This document shows, piece by piece, positions 9,676-20,107 of a stretch of DNA of 64,000 bases (position 1 is its first letter; every line of letters begins with the position of its first letter). The position numbers were made by a program, and so were the translations under genes. Under the pieces are notes generated by a model. It saw only the letters and a program-made list of their open reading frames with translations. It was not told the origin of the DNA and made no database searches. The stretch comes from an uncultured Pseudomonadales bacterium (GTDB taxonomy: Bacteria; Pseudomonadota; Gammaproteobacteria; Pseudomonadales; Azotimanducaceae), in the NCBI GenBank assembly GCA_958296295.1, contig OY282460.1, positions 868,001 to 932,000 of the forward strand, given 5' to 3'.

Positions 9676-10098
9676 TCACGGTTCGAGCGCCGCGCGGATT
9701 CTCGCGGCGTGTTCGGATAGCGTTTCGGGTTTCGCCATCGCGCGAGCGTGCAAGGCGGGGCTTTGGGCGGCATAGCGCGGCACGACGTGGAAGTGCAGGT
9801 GGAAGACGGTTTGCCCGGCGTGCGCGCCGTTCAGCTGCATCACCATCACGCCGCTCGGCGCGAACGCCTTGCGCACCGCCCGCGCGACGCGCCGGGTTGC
9901 GCCGATCAGTTCGGCCAGCGCGTCCGCGCCTATGTCGAATATGTCGGCGACGGGTTCCCTGGGGATGATCAACGTGTGGCCGGGGCTCTGCGGCATCACG
10001 TCCATGAACGCCAGGCTTCGCGGCTCGTCAAGGACAACATGGGCTTCCGCCTCGCCGCGCAGGATTTTGGCGAAAATGTTGTCCGGGTCGTAGGCCAC
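9676..10098 (-). CDS. HIT family protein (histidine triad hydrolase)
   Basis: 140 aa from a GTG start (VAYDPDNIFAKILRGE). The histidine triad HLHFHVVPR is intact near residue 98, and the order of the N-terminal FAKI-RGE and the GHTLIIPRE motif is as in HinT-like nucleotide phosphoramidases. Such enzymes hydrolyse AMP-amine conjugates in the cytoplasm. The longer frame upstream is arginine-rich noise, so I chose the GTG. It is divergent from the NUDIX gene with 162 bp between starts. Confidence 0.85.
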   Translation of the reverse strand: MAYDPDNIFAKILRGEAEAHVVLDEPRSLAFMDVMPQSPGHTLIIPREPVADIFDIGADALAELIGATRRVARAVRKAFAPSGVMVMQLNGAHAGQTVFHLHFHVVPRYAAQSPALHARAMAKPETLSEHAARIRAALEP

Positions 10099-10260
10099 GA
10101 CGACGATGCTACCAAAGCCGGCGGCGTCCAGGCCACGGCTCGGATGCCGCCGGCGCGATCGGCGGCCGTCGGGCCGCTCGGCTCGGCACCATGCGTTGCG
10201 CGGCCCGCGTCGGCGGATTCGCCGTATCATGCGGGCTCAGGCGCATGGTTCGGCATCGAA

Positions 10261-11025
10261 GTGACGGCCAACAACGAAAGCCCGATTCGCAAGGCCGCCA
10301 CTTTGCTTGTGGCGCGGCCCGCCAACGACGGCGTGGAGCTGTTCATGGTTCGGCGCCCGGCTCGCGGCGCGTTCCCGAATCTACGGGTGTTCCCAGGTGG
10401 CAAGGTGGATGACGCCGACGACGGCTTCGCTCCGCTTTGCCAAGGCCTTGCGGATGCGGCGGCATCTTCGGCGCTCGGCGTCGTGGCTGGGGGATTGCGG
10501 TATTGGGTAACGGCGATCCGCGAGTGTTTCGAGGAATGCGGCGTGCTTTTCGCGTATCGCCGCGGCACCCTGTTCCGGCCCGAGGACGCCGCCGAGGCGG
10601 AACGCTTCGACGGCTATCGCCAAGCGTTGGCGGCGGGTGATCTCTCGCTCCGCGCGCTCTTGGAAAGCGAAGGTCTGCGCCTGGCCACGGACCGGGTGTT
10701 CTACTTCAGCCACTGGATCACGCCGCCGACGGCGCCGGCGCGTTTCGACACGCGCTTCTTCCTCGGTCTTTTGCCGGCCGGCCAGTGCGCCAGCCGGCAC
10801 AGCGCCGAGACGATCGCCGGCGAATGGGTGACGCCGGCCAAAGCGCTGGCGCGCCACACGGCCGGCCGGTGGGAGATGATTCACCCCACATTGACGACTT
10901 TGCGCACCGTGGTCCGCTACCGGGAGTTGGAACCGCTGTTCGCGGACGTCCGGGCGCGCCGTCACATCGGCGAAGTCGGCCCTGGGCTGCGCGAACAGGG
11001 ACAGCAACCGGCGCCAGAACGTTAG
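10261..11025 (+). CDS. NUDIX hydrolase
   Basis: 254 aa from a GTG. The NUDIX box is recognisable as the VFPGGKVD segment followed, after an insertion, by AIRECFEECGVLFA, giving the RExxEExG metal-binding core. The architecture with a long insertion between the glycine and RE elements resembles the NUDT19-type (CoA diphosphatase-like) hydrolases. Substrate is not determined. The stop codon is 3 bp before the ATG of the ABC ATPase gene, so they are likely cotranscribed. Confidence 0.8.
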   Translation: MTANNESPIRKAATLLVARPANDGVELFMVRRPARGAFPNLRVFPGGKVDDADDGFAPLCQGLADAAASSALGVVAGGLRYWVTAIRECFEECGVLFAYRRGTLFRPEDAAEAERFDGYRQALAAGDLSLRALLESEGLRLATDRVFYFSHWITPPTAPARFDTRFFLGLLPAGQCASRHSAETIAGEWVTPAKALARHTAGRWEMIHPTLTTLRTVVRYRELEPLFADVRARRHIGEVGPGLREQGQQPAPER

Positions 11026-11028
11026 CCG

Positions 11029-11730
11029 ATGGCCGCTGCCTGCCCAGAGCAGCCAGAGCAGCCGCCCGAATGCGCGTTGCGCGTGGCGCAAGTGGGCAAG
11101 CGCTATTTGGACGGGGACGCTCCGCGCTGGGTGCTCCGCAACGTCTCCTTCAACGTGCGGGCCGGGCGAACCGTCGCGCTTTGGGGACCCAGCGGCACCG
11201 GCAAGTCCACGCTGCTGAACCTGCTCGGCGGCATCGCGCGCCCGGATGCCGGCGAAATCACGTTCAACGATGGCGACGAAGCGCTCGTCGTGTCCGCCGC
11301 CTCGCAGGGGCGACGCACGCGGTACCGTCGCAGGCATGTGGGCTTCGTGTTCCAGTTCTTCAATCTGGTGCCCACGCTCACCGTGGCGGAGAACGTCCTG
11401 CTGCCCTTGGAACTGAACGGTCTCGCCGCCGACCGGGAGCACGCGCTGGCGCGCTTGGACGAGCTGGGGCTGGCGCACTGCCGCGAGCGGTTTCCGGCCA
11501 CGCTCTCCGGCGGCGAACAGCAACGCGCCGCCATCGCGCGGGCGCTCGGGCACGGGCCGCGGGTGTTGCTGGCGGACGAGCCGACCGGCAATCTGGACGC
11601 AGCCAACGCCAGACGAGTGACGGCGCTGTTGTGGGAACAGGCGGAGCGGGCCGGATGCGCTTTGGTGGTGGCCACCCACAACGAGAGCGTGGCCGAACGC
11701 GCCGACGAAGTGGTTTCGCTGGCGGTTTGA
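11029..11730 (+). CDS. ABC transporter ATP-binding protein (LolD/MacB-like)
   Basis: 233 aa. Walker A GPSGTGKSTLLN, Q-loop region FVFQFFNLVPTLTVAENV, signature LSGGEQQRAAIARAL, Walker B VLLADEPTGNLD and H-loop ATHN are all present. The sequence type matches ATPases that pair with FtsX-like permeases in lipoprotein or lipid export. The permease follows 143 bp downstream, and the AttH/CrtC-like lipoprotein comes after a hisN-like gene on the other strand. Confidence 0.95.
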   Translation: MAAACPEQPEQPPECALRVAQVGKRYLDGDAPRWVLRNVSFNVRAGRTVALWGPSGTGKSTLLNLLGGIARPDAGEITFNDGDEALVVSAASQGRRTRYRRRHVGFVFQFFNLVPTLTVAENVLLPLELNGLAADREHALARLDELGLAHCRERFPATLSGGEQQRAAIARALGHGPRVLLADEPTGNLDAANARRVTALLWEQAERAGCALVVATHNESVAERADEVVSLAV

Positions 11731-11873
11731 CGAGGCCCGCCTGGGCGATGCGATTGGCGTGGCGTGCGAAACAGAACGCGGCCGGTAGGCGCGGCGGCGC
11801 CAAGCTCGGGTGGGAGACCAACGATGGCCGCGCCAGACCTCGGCATGAGCCAAGAACGACACTCTGACGCGGG

Positions 11874-14321
11874 TTGGCGCCGGAGGGGCTCGCCGGTGGC
11901 AACAGCGTGCGGGGGTCGCGGGAGGTGACCGCTTGGCGGCTCTTGGCCTTGAGCCAGCTGCGATTCGCGGCGCGAAGTCCGGTGGCGGTGGTGGCGTCGC
12001 TGGTTGGCGTCACGTTGGCGGTGCTTGCGGTGGTCGCCGTGCATCTGGTGAGCGACGCCATCCGCGCCGGCCTCGCCGACGGTGGCCGCGCCGCCGCCCT
12101 CAAACACACCCATGTGGCGACCCGGCCGGACATGTCGGAGGCGGACTACTTCAAGCTGCGAACGCGGTGGCGGGCCGGCGAACTCGAAGGAGTAGACGCG
12201 GTGTTCCCGGTCATTGACGACTATGTGACAGTCGATGGCCGCCCACGGCGGTTGCTGGGATTCGATCCCCTCGCCGGCCTCGATGCGCTCGGCGGCGCGC
12301 CGAAAATCGCCGCCGCGAACCTCCCTTCGGCGAGGGGATTCCTCTTGCGCGATGTGGTGGTGGCCACGTCGCGGGACGTCGCCGCCATCCGCGCCGATGC
12401 CGGGCGTCTTGCCGAGACGCGGGTGGAAGTGGTGGAAGCGGATGGCATAAGCGTCCTATTGGCGGATCTGCCCACCGCGCAACGCGTGCTTGGGCGGGAA
12501 GGCGAACTGGACGCCGTCTGGTTGCGCGTTTCGGGCGCCGAATCGCGGCTGCTGGAGCGGGCCGACCGGCTGCTCCCCGGCATCGCCGCGGCCATGCCGG
12601 ACGCCGGGGCGCCGCGGATCCCCGGATTTCGCGTGACGCCCGTGGCGCGCTGGAACCCGGCTCGGCGTTTCGCCGACGCGATCGCCTTCAACCTCGGCAT
12701 GTTGGCGCTGCTTTCCGTGCTGCTCGCCGGGTTCCTCGCCGCGCAAGCCAGCCGCGCCAACGCGGCCCAGCGTCAACGCGAGCAGGAAAGACTGCTTGCC
12801 GTGGGGGTGTCGCCGACGGCGTTGCGAACGCTTGCCGGCGCCCAGGGGTTGGTCGTGGGCGCTCTGGGAAGCGGCCTTGGACTCGGCGCCGGCGTGGCGG
12901 TGGCCGATGTGATCACGTCGGGTGCCGGTGTGCCGGCGTTCGAGCTGAACGCATGGGTGGTGGGCAAGGCGGTGCTGTGCGGGACGCTGACCGCGACTGT
13001 GGCGCCGCTTGCCGGCACGGGTCTCGCGACTTCCCCGCGTCAACCCCGTCGGGGCTGGCGTCGGTACTTTCACACGCTGCTGCCGCCGCTGCTCGCGGCC
13101 CTCGCGGTGGCGGCGTGTCTACGCCAGGGCAGCCTGCCGGCCGCGTTCGTCCTCTTGGCTGTCATCTGTTTTGCGCACATCGCCTATCTGGTTCCGATGC
13201 TCGGTCGGCTGGCGGGTTCCTTGGCAGCAGTGGCGAAATCCATATCGATGCGGGCGAACCTGCGCGCGGTGCTAACCGCGGTGGCCGAGCGCGGCGCGAG
13301 TGGCGACATTCGCCTCGCCCTCGGCGCCCTTTCGGTGGCCGCGGCGGTGGCCATCGGCATGGGGCTGATGGTGGAGAGCTTGCGTCGCGATTTTCACGCG
13401 ATGCTCGCCCAGCTGCTGTGGGAAGGCGTCGTCGTGCAGGTTGACGAGAGCGGCCTCGCGGTGGATGTCGAATGGCTGGAGAGTTTGCCTGGCATACTCG
13501 AAGTAAGGCGGTATGGAGAAGTGAGCGCTCACCTTCCAGAAGGCCCAGTGGCCGTTCGCTTGGCGCGGCTGGACGCCGCGGAAGCCGCCCGTTACGGCTA
13601 CTCGGGCACCCCGGCCGGCGCGCTCATCAACGAAGCCGGCGAGCGTTTCCTTGGCCTCGGCATTGGCGACACGGCCCGCATTCGCGCCGGTGCCGGGCGT
13701 TTCAATGCCGAGGTGGTGCATGTGTTCCGGGACTACCGGGCCGACCGCCCCACGCTGCTGCTGCCCTTGGCGCATCGTGCCCGATTCGATGCCGACGCCA
13801 TCGCGTGGAACCAGCTGGCGGTGCGCGCCGAGCCCGGCGCTTCCGGGGCCATTGCGGCCGCCATCCGCAAGCGCTATCCGGCTGCCTTGGCCCGAGATCA
13901 AGCGGACATTCGCGCCGCCGCGCAGCGGGTCTTCGACCGCTCGTTCATGGTCAGCCGGTCTCTCACCACGGTGGCGCTCGCGGTGGCGGTGGTCGGCTTG
14001 TACGCCGCGCTCGTCGCGTTGCAAGCCACCCGCGAGCGCGAGTTCCGGTTGCTTGTGGCCGCCGGACAGACGCGATTCGAGATTTGGCGCTTGGCGTTGG
14101 CCCGCACCGCTATTCTCGGCGCCGTCGCGGCCGTGGCGGCGGTGCCGCTTGGCGGGGCGATCGCTTGGGTGTTGTGCGCCGTGGTCAGTCCACAGGCTTT
14201 CGGCTGGTCGATAGACCTCCGCTGGCATCCGGGCGCGGTGGCCTCGCCGCTCGTGCTGTGCGTTGGCGCCGCGATTCTGGCCGGCGCGGTGCCGGCCTAC
14301 CGCTCGGCGGCGCGCGCATGA
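11874..14321 (+). CDS. ABC transporter permease, FtsX family
   Basis: 815 aa from the longest start; a GTG at 11925 (VTAWRLLALSQLRFAAR) gives a more natural N-terminus of 798 aa. An N-terminal membrane segment (VAVVASLVGVTLAVLAVVAVHLV), a large periplasmic domain, a central cluster of membrane segments (residues about 280-450) and a C-terminal triplet (VALAVAVVGLYAAL, AVAAVAAVPLGGAIAW, ASPLVLCVGAAILAG) give the 8-10 segment double-FtsX topology of LolCE/AttF-like permeases. It should work with the preceding ATPase to move a lipid or lipoprotein-linked substrate at the inner membrane. Confidence 0.9.
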   Translation: MAPEGLAGGNSVRGSREVTAWRLLALSQLRFAARSPVAVVASLVGVTLAVLAVVAVHLVSDAIRAGLADGGRAAALKHTHVATRPDMSEADYFKLRTRWRAGELEGVDAVFPVIDDYVTVDGRPRRLLGFDPLAGLDALGGAPKIAAANLPSARGFLLRDVVVATSRDVAAIRADAGRLAETRVEVVEADGISVLLADLPTAQRVLGREGELDAVWLRVSGAESRLLERADRLLPGIAAAMPDAGAPRIPGFRVTPVARWNPARRFADAIAFNLGMLALLSVLLAGFLAAQASRANAAQRQREQERLLAVGVSPTALRTLAGAQGLVVGALGSGLGLGAGVAVADVITSGAGVPAFELNAWVVGKAVLCGTLTATVAPLAGTGLATSPRQPRRGWRRYFHTLLPPLLAALAVAACLRQGSLPAAFVLLAVICFAHIAYLVPMLGRLAGSLAAVAKSISMRANLRAVLTAVAERGASGDIRLALGALSVAAAVAIGMGLMVESLRRDFHAMLAQLLWEGVVVQVDESGLAVDVEWLESLPGILEVRRYGEVSAHLPEGPVAVRLARLDAAEAARYGYSGTPAGALINEAGERFLGLGIGDTARIRAGAGRFNAEVVHVFRDYRADRPTLLLPLAHRARFDADAIAWNQLAVRAEPGASGAIAAAIRKRYPAALARDQADIRAAAQRVFDRSFMVSRSLTTVALAVAVVGLYAALVALQATREREFRLLVAAGQTRFEIWRLALARTAILGAVAAVAAVPLGGAIAWVLCAVVSPQAFGWSIDLRWHPGAVASPLVLCVGAAILAGAVPAYRSAARA

Positions 14322-14377
14322 CGGTTTCCGCCACCATCGCCGGCGGGCGATGGCTGGCTATGGGGAACCGGCGCGCC

Positions 14378-15163
14378 TCAACCGCGCATCACGCCGAGCG
14401 CGTATTCGTGCAAGGGCGCGTTTGCCGCGGCGACCACCATGCCGCCACGCGGCGTGGCGCCGGCCAAGTTGGAAATCACCGCGCCGGCGCCGCGCACTAT
14501 CGGCACCAGCGGCAGAATGTCGTGCGCTTTCAAGTCGTCTTCGATCACGAGGTCCACAAAGCCGTGCGCGAGCAGGCATTGGTTGTAGCAGTCGCCGCCA
14601 AAGCGCGTCATCCGCACTTGCGCCGCCACGCTGTCGAACCGCTGTCGTCCAGGCGCGTCGAACATGCCCGGATGGGTGGCGGCGAGAATCGAATCCGCAA
14701 GGGTGGCGTTCGAGCGCGTTCGGATGGCCGCGCGTCCGCGCTCGTTGGCCAGCCACGCCCGCTTGCCGTCGCCGAAAAACGTCTCGCCCACCACGGGCTG
14801 ATGCATCCAACCCGCGACCGGTTCGCCATCGCGCAACAAGCCGAGCAGGCAACCCCACGTCGGCAAGCCGGCGATGTAGGCTCGCGTGCCGTCTATCGGA
14901 TCCACCACCCAGCTCCACGCCGACGCGCCGCGCGCCTCGCCGAGCTCCTCGCCTTGGATGCCGTGGTTTGGAAACCGCTCTGCGATGCGCTCGCGGATCG
15001 CGGTCTCCACGCGCCGGTCCACCGCGGTGACGGGATCGAACCCGTGTCCGATGGCCTTGTCGGTGATCGGGTTCGGCTGTCGAAAACCCGCTGCCGCGAT
15101 GCGGCCGGCTTGGCTGAGAACATCGCAGCCGAAGGCGAGGTATTGGTCGATCTCCAAGAACAA
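14378..15163 (-). CDS. hisN: histidinol-phosphatase / inositol monophosphatase family
   Basis: 261 aa. The metal-binding motifs of the IMPase fold are present: GEELG, the WVVDPIDGTRAYIAG signature, and GGDCYNQCLLAHGFVDLVIED near the C-terminus. The VDPIDGT-R-YI variant and GGDCY resemble HisN-type histidinol-phosphate phosphatases more than SuhB. It sits on the minus strand between the FtsX permease and its likely lipoprotein partner, which suggests insertion into an existing operon. The gene symbol is my best guess at the subgroup. Confidence 0.75.
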   Translation of the reverse strand: MFLEIDQYLAFGCDVLSQAGRIAAAGFRQPNPITDKAIGHGFDPVTAVDRRVETAIRERIAERFPNHGIQGEELGEARGASAWSWVVDPIDGTRAYIAGLPTWGCLLGLLRDGEPVAGWMHQPVVGETFFGDGKRAWLANERGRAAIRTRSNATLADSILAATHPGMFDAPGRQRFDSVAAQVRMTRFGGDCYNQCLLAHGFVDLVIEDDLKAHDILPLVPIVRGAGAVISNLAGATPRGGMVVAAANAPLHEYALGVMRG

Positions 15164-15294
15164 GCACTCGCGGGTGTGGCATGGCCGGGAAGCGGCGCCG
15201 CGATCGCCGCCTCAAGGCCGGCTCGAGCGCCGATTCGCAAAGACACTACCAATGCGCCGCGGGCCGCGCAAGGGAATGCAATGGTGCTGGCGTG

Positions 15295-16437
15295 ATGACG
15301 AAGCGATTGTGGTCCACGCTCGTCCTGGCGATGGCCGGCGCGTTTCCATCGACGGGCTGCGAGGAAACCCCGCAACGGGCCGAACCAGGGCTGCGGGCGA
15401 CATTGGCGGCGGACGCGCGGGCATCCGCCGGTTTCAAGAAGGCCGAGCAACCCGTCGCGTTCGCCTTTCCGCGGGACCACGGCGCGCATCCGGCGTTCCG
15501 CAACGAGTGGTGGTACCTCACGGCGGTGCTCGCGACCCCTGCCGGACGCGAGTTCGGCGTGCAGTTCACCGTGTTTCGACAAGCCATCGAACCCGTGGAG
15601 CCTGGCGATGGGCGCGAAGAAGGCGCTGCCGCGTGGCGAACGGGCCAAGTCTTCATGGGCCACGTGGCCGTCTCCGACGTGGCCGCGCGGCGCCACTACG
15701 AGGCGGAGCGGTTCGCCCGCGGCCACCCGGCGCTGGCGGGTGCCACTGCGCAGCCTTTCAACGTGCATTTGGAAGGTTGGCGTCTTGGCACGGCCCCGGC
15801 TGCCGCGCAACGAGACCCGGCCGCGTTCTGGCCCCTCGATCTTCGCGCCGAGGCGCCGCAGTTCGCTTATGCGCTGACGCTGACCGGCGGCAAGCCCGTC
15901 GTGCCGCAAGGCGAAGCAGGCCTGTCGCGCAAGGGCCCGGGCATGGCGTCCCACTACTACTCCATCGTCGGCATTGATGCCGCCGGCCGGGTAACCGTCG
16001 GTGGGCAGACCCACGCGGTGAGCGGCAGCGCTTGGCTGGATCGAGAATGGAGCACCAGCGCGCTTGCCGCGGACCAGGTGGGCTGGGACTGGTTCGCGCT
16101 GCACTTGAACGACGGCCGCGAGCTGATGCTCTACCGAATGCGGCGCGCCGACGGGCAGCCTTCCCGCTACAACTCCGGCGCGTTGATCGACGCCGCGGGC
16201 CGGGCGCGAACACTGGGGCCGGACGACTTTTCGGTGACGGCGAAGGCGCGCTGGCGCGAGTGGCCGGTGGCGTGGCGGCTCGCGTTGCATGGCGAGGGAG
16301 AGGCGTGGCAGGTGCGGGCCGCCTTCCCGGATCAGGTGATGGACACCTCGATCCGCTACTGGGAAGGCTTGGTGCATGTTTACGGTGCGGGCGGTCGGCG
16401 CATCGGCGCCGGCTATATGGAACTCGCCGGCTATTGA
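15295..16437 (+). CDS. AttH/CrtC-like lipocalin-domain lipoprotein
   Basis: 380 aa from ATG 15295. The N-terminus has a hydrophobic stretch ending in STGC, a plausible lipobox, so it is probably a lipoprotein. The body shows HPAFRNEWWYLTAVL near residue 62, GMASHYYS, SGSAWLDREWS and VGWDWFALHLNDGRELMLYRMR, the motifs of the paired-lipocalin family that includes AttH and carotenoid 1,2-hydratase CrtC. Genes for these proteins are often found with an ABC ATPase and an FtsX permease, as here. No carotenoid genes are present, so a carotenoid role is unlikely. Confidence 0.85.
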   Translation: MTKRLWSTLVLAMAGAFPSTGCEETPQRAEPGLRATLAADARASAGFKKAEQPVAFAFPRDHGAHPAFRNEWWYLTAVLATPAGREFGVQFTVFRQAIEPVEPGDGREEGAAAWRTGQVFMGHVAVSDVAARRHYEAERFARGHPALAGATAQPFNVHLEGWRLGTAPAAAQRDPAAFWPLDLRAEAPQFAYALTLTGGKPVVPQGEAGLSRKGPGMASHYYSIVGIDAAGRVTVGGQTHAVSGSAWLDREWSTSALAADQVGWDWFALHLNDGRELMLYRMRRADGQPSRYNSGALIDAAGRARTLGPDDFSVTAKARWREWPVAWRLALHGEGEAWQVRAAFPDQVMDTSIRYWEGLVHVYGAGGRRIGAGYMELAGY

Positions 16438-16539
16438 GGGTTGGGCGGGTTGCTGCCGCAGCCGCGGGCTTCACCGGGTTGGCGGCGGGTTCTCTGATAC
16501 GCTTCTCCGGTGCGGCAACCGGCTTCGAGCGGAGGCGCA

Positions 16540-18483
16540 ATGGCATTGCAGGGGTGGCAAAAACGGGCGGACTTGGCGGCGTGGTCTTTGGTGACGGCGT
16601 CCGCCATCGCGGCTGGGGCTGCGCCGAGCGCCAGCGCGGCGGAATCGTCGTCCAGCGCGTCCGGCTCGCCTTGGGACGCGCCCTGCACCAATTTCGAATA
16701 CGCGCACGGCATCTCCCATGTCCTCCCGCTCAAATACGGGCCGGATTTCACGCACTTCGAATGGACCAACCCCGACGCCCCGAAAGGCGGCGCCATGCGG
16801 CTTTCCGCGCTCGGCAGTTTCGACAACTTCAACGTGATTCTCGAGAAGGGCCAGAACGGCGGCGGCTACGACCTCGGCGGGGGGCTCGTGTACGACAAAC
16901 TCTTGGAACCGGCCGCCGACGAAGCCGTGAGCCATTACGGGCGTTTGGCCGAAGGCGTGGCCAAGGGCCCGGAGCTGGCGTGGCTCGCCTTCAAGCTGCG
17001 CGAGGGTGGCCGCTGGCACGACGGCGCGCCGATCACAGTGGACGATGTGCTGTTCTCGTTCGAGATGTTCAAGACCCACGGTTCGGTCGCGCTGCGCACA
17101 GCGCTCGCGGATCTGGACGAGGTGTTCGCGTTCGGCGAGCGCGAAGTGTGCTTCGTGCGCAAGCGGAATGTGGAATTGAATCCCAACTTGCCGTTCGCTA
17201 TTGGCGGCTACAGCATCATGCCCAAGCACTATTGGGAAACCCGGGACATTTCCAAGACCACGTCCGAACCCGCGTTGGGCAGCGGCCCCTACCGCGTGAC
17301 GCATGTGGAGACCGGCCGCATCATCGAATACGAGCTCGTCGAGGACTATTGGGCCCGGGACATTCCCGTGAACAAGGGACGCTACAACTTCGCGCGCGTC
17401 AAGTTCGATTACTTCAAGGACGAAGGCGTGATGGTCGAGGCCCTCAAAGGCGACGTCTACGACATTCGCGAGGAAGGCGTTTCCAAGAACTGGGCAACGC
17501 AATACGATTTTCCGGCCCGCCGCACCGGTCTTTTTCGCCGCGACCTGCGGCCGCTCGCCAGGGTGGAGGGTTTGTGGTGGCCGATCTTCTGGAACACCGA
17601 AAAGCCGCCGCTGGACGACATCCGAGTGCGCGAGGCGCTGTGGCTTCTGTACGACTTCAAGTGGACAAACCGGGTGTTGTTCTACAATTTCTACTTGCCG
17701 GGCGTCAGCTTCTTTCAGAACTCGCCCATGGCGCAAAGCGGCCTGCCGAGCCAAAAGGAGCTTGAACTCTTGGAACCGTGGCGCGACCAAGTGCCGCCGC
17801 GCGTGTTCACCGAGGAGTTCAAGCATCCGCGCAGCACCGGCTACGGATTGCAACGCGACAACATCAAACGCGCCATCGCGCTTTTCCAAGAAGCCGGTTG
17901 GGAGATTCAAGAGGGCGTGATGCGCAACGTGGAGACCGGTCGCGCATTGGAACTGAGCTTCATCGGCGTTTCCTACTATTCCATTCGCCAGAACCTTTCA
18001 CTGGTGGACAATCTCAAACGCGTTGGCATCGAAACGGTGGGGCGTCATCCAGAGGTTTCGCAATGGCTGTATCGGAGCCGCGTTGGCAAGTTCGACGGCA
18101 ATTCCGTGCGCCTCGGCCCCTCCCACATGCCCGGCATGCAGCTGCGAAACTGGTTCGGCAGCGCCGCGGCAGGCCAGGATTACAGCCAGAACTGGGCGCG
18201 GATTCGCAATCCCGCCTTGGACAGCCTCATCGACGCGGCCATCGCCGCCGAGACCGCCGAGGATCTCTATGCGGCCACCCGGGCGCTGGATCGCGTGCTG
18301 CTTTGGAGCTTCTACTTCATCCCCTTGGGCTCTCAGCCGGGTTTCCGTCTGGTGCATTGGGACAAGTTCGGCGAAGTGCGGCGGGACGACCTGAACCGCG
18401 TGCCTTTCGTGGACGCCTGGTGGTGGGACGAAGAAAAAGCGCGGCGCGTGCAGGAAGGTTTGGCCACGCTGGAGGACGACTAG
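16540..18483 (+). CDS. family 5 extracellular solute-binding protein (YejA-like)
   Basis: 647 aa from ATG 16540, with a GGAGG site 5 bp upstream. The N-terminal hydrophobic stretch ending ...AAGAAPSASAAE is a signal peptide with likely AxA cleavage. The mature protein has the SBP_bac_5 pattern: GLVYDKLLEP, WHDGAPITVDDVLFSFEMFK, LGSGPYRV. The long form (over 600 aa) and ALGSFDNFN-like start resemble the YejA peptide/microcin C binding subgroup. No permease or ATPase genes follow, so it is an orphan binding protein here. Confidence 0.85.
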   Translation: MALQGWQKRADLAAWSLVTASAIAAGAAPSASAAESSSSASGSPWDAPCTNFEYAHGISHVLPLKYGPDFTHFEWTNPDAPKGGAMRLSALGSFDNFNVILEKGQNGGGYDLGGGLVYDKLLEPAADEAVSHYGRLAEGVAKGPELAWLAFKLREGGRWHDGAPITVDDVLFSFEMFKTHGSVALRTALADLDEVFAFGEREVCFVRKRNVELNPNLPFAIGGYSIMPKHYWETRDISKTTSEPALGSGPYRVTHVETGRIIEYELVEDYWARDIPVNKGRYNFARVKFDYFKDEGVMVEALKGDVYDIREEGVSKNWATQYDFPARRTGLFRRDLRPLARVEGLWWPIFWNTEKPPLDDIRVREALWLLYDFKWTNRVLFYNFYLPGVSFFQNSPMAQSGLPSQKELELLEPWRDQVPPRVFTEEFKHPRSTGYGLQRDNIKRAIALFQEAGWEIQEGVMRNVETGRALELSFIGVSYYSIRQNLSLVDNLKRVGIETVGRHPEVSQWLYRSRVGKFDGNSVRLGPSHMPGMQLRNWFGSAAAGQDYSQNWARIRNPALDSLIDAAIAAETAEDLYAATRALDRVLLWSFYFIPLGSQPGFRLVHWDKFGEVRRDDLNRVPFVDAWWWDEEKARRVQEGLATLEDD

Positions 18484-18555
18484 CAAGAGGCGCGGGGCTC
18501 GGCCGCCTTGGCAAGTCACACGCCCAACGCCAACGAACGTAGAGAGGTGCGAGCA

Positions 18556-19512
<957 letters not shown>

Positions 19513-19590
19513 CGTGCGCTGACGGCACTGCCGGACAGCTTACCGCCGCCTTGTGCGTCGAGCGCCATGCCGATCGCGCAGCAGCTGGCC

Positions 19591-19596
19591 TATACT
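19591..19596 (+). promoter_or_regulatory. putative -10 box of selC
   Basis: TATACT lies 7 bp upstream of the first base of the selenocysteine tRNA, the right distance for a -10 element. No good -35 box stands at 16-18 bp spacing. Confidence 0.4.
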
Positions 19597-19603
19597 CGGC
19601 GGC

Positions 19604-19696
19604 GGAAGAGCGACGTCCCCGGCGGGGCGCGCGGCCTTCAAAGCCGTTGAGACGCTTGACGGCGTCTGGTGGGTTCGACTCCCACCTCTTCCGCCA
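19604..19696 (+). tRNA. selC: tRNA-Sec (anticodon UCA)
   Basis: I folded this by hand. Acceptor 19604-19610 pairs with 19686-19692 (7 bp). The D-stem is a long 6-bp helix (19614-19619 with 19624-19629, loop CGGC). The anticodon loop has TCA at 19638-19640. A long variable arm forms from 19650-19655 with 19662-19667, and a 5-bp T-stem carries loop TTCGACT. The encoded 3' end is G-CCA. The 6-bp D-stem, UCA anticodon and strong resemblance at both ends to enterobacterial selC identify it as the UGA-decoding selenocysteine tRNA. My pairing gives a 12-bp acceptor plus T helix instead of the usual 13 bp. A selenoprotein gene with in-frame UGA lies 13.4 kb downstream. Confidence 0.93.
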
Positions 19697-19711
19697 CTAC
19701 CATGATTTATG

Positions 19712-20107
19712 CTATTGATTATAATACTCTTTTTGGTTAAACGGGACGCTTTTGTGCCAATTATTGTGCCTTGGCCAATTGGCGGGCCATGCTTGCGGCA
19801 TCACATGTTCGATTTCCAACTTGCCGGGCACTTCCCCGCTTTCGGTCTTGTTCGTGCGCACTTCCTCTTCAATGCCTTCGAGCACCAATCTGAGTCGGCG
19901 GCCAGCTTCCGGATCACAGCGACGAAGAGCCTCCCGTAGCTCCTAGCGCTGTATCTGCACACAACGCGCCGCACCAAGAAGCTCTCAAGCGCCTTGAGAC
20001 AGTTCGCGAGCTTATTGGGCGGCGGTTGGGCATCCAGCAGCCAGAGCTGTAACGGAGTGACCACGCCAAGGCCCATCGCGTCCCGTCTCTTGATGAACCC
20101 TCGGATT
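19712..20107 (-). pseudogene. GmrSD-like (DUF262/DUF1524) restriction enzyme, 3' fragment
   Basis: On the minus strand one frame reads RRDAMGLGVVTPLQLWLLD and ALESFLVRRVVC, typical of the helical middle of DUF262/DUF1524 proteins. After a frameshift near 19825 the next frame gives KLEIEHVMPQAWPANW, the HNH-type motif of DUF1524, and stops at 19712. GmrSD-type enzymes cut modified phage DNA. The 5' part is missing and the fragment abuts an IS relic at about 20090-20107, so it is dead. It starts 15 bp after the selC 3' end. Confidence 0.65.
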
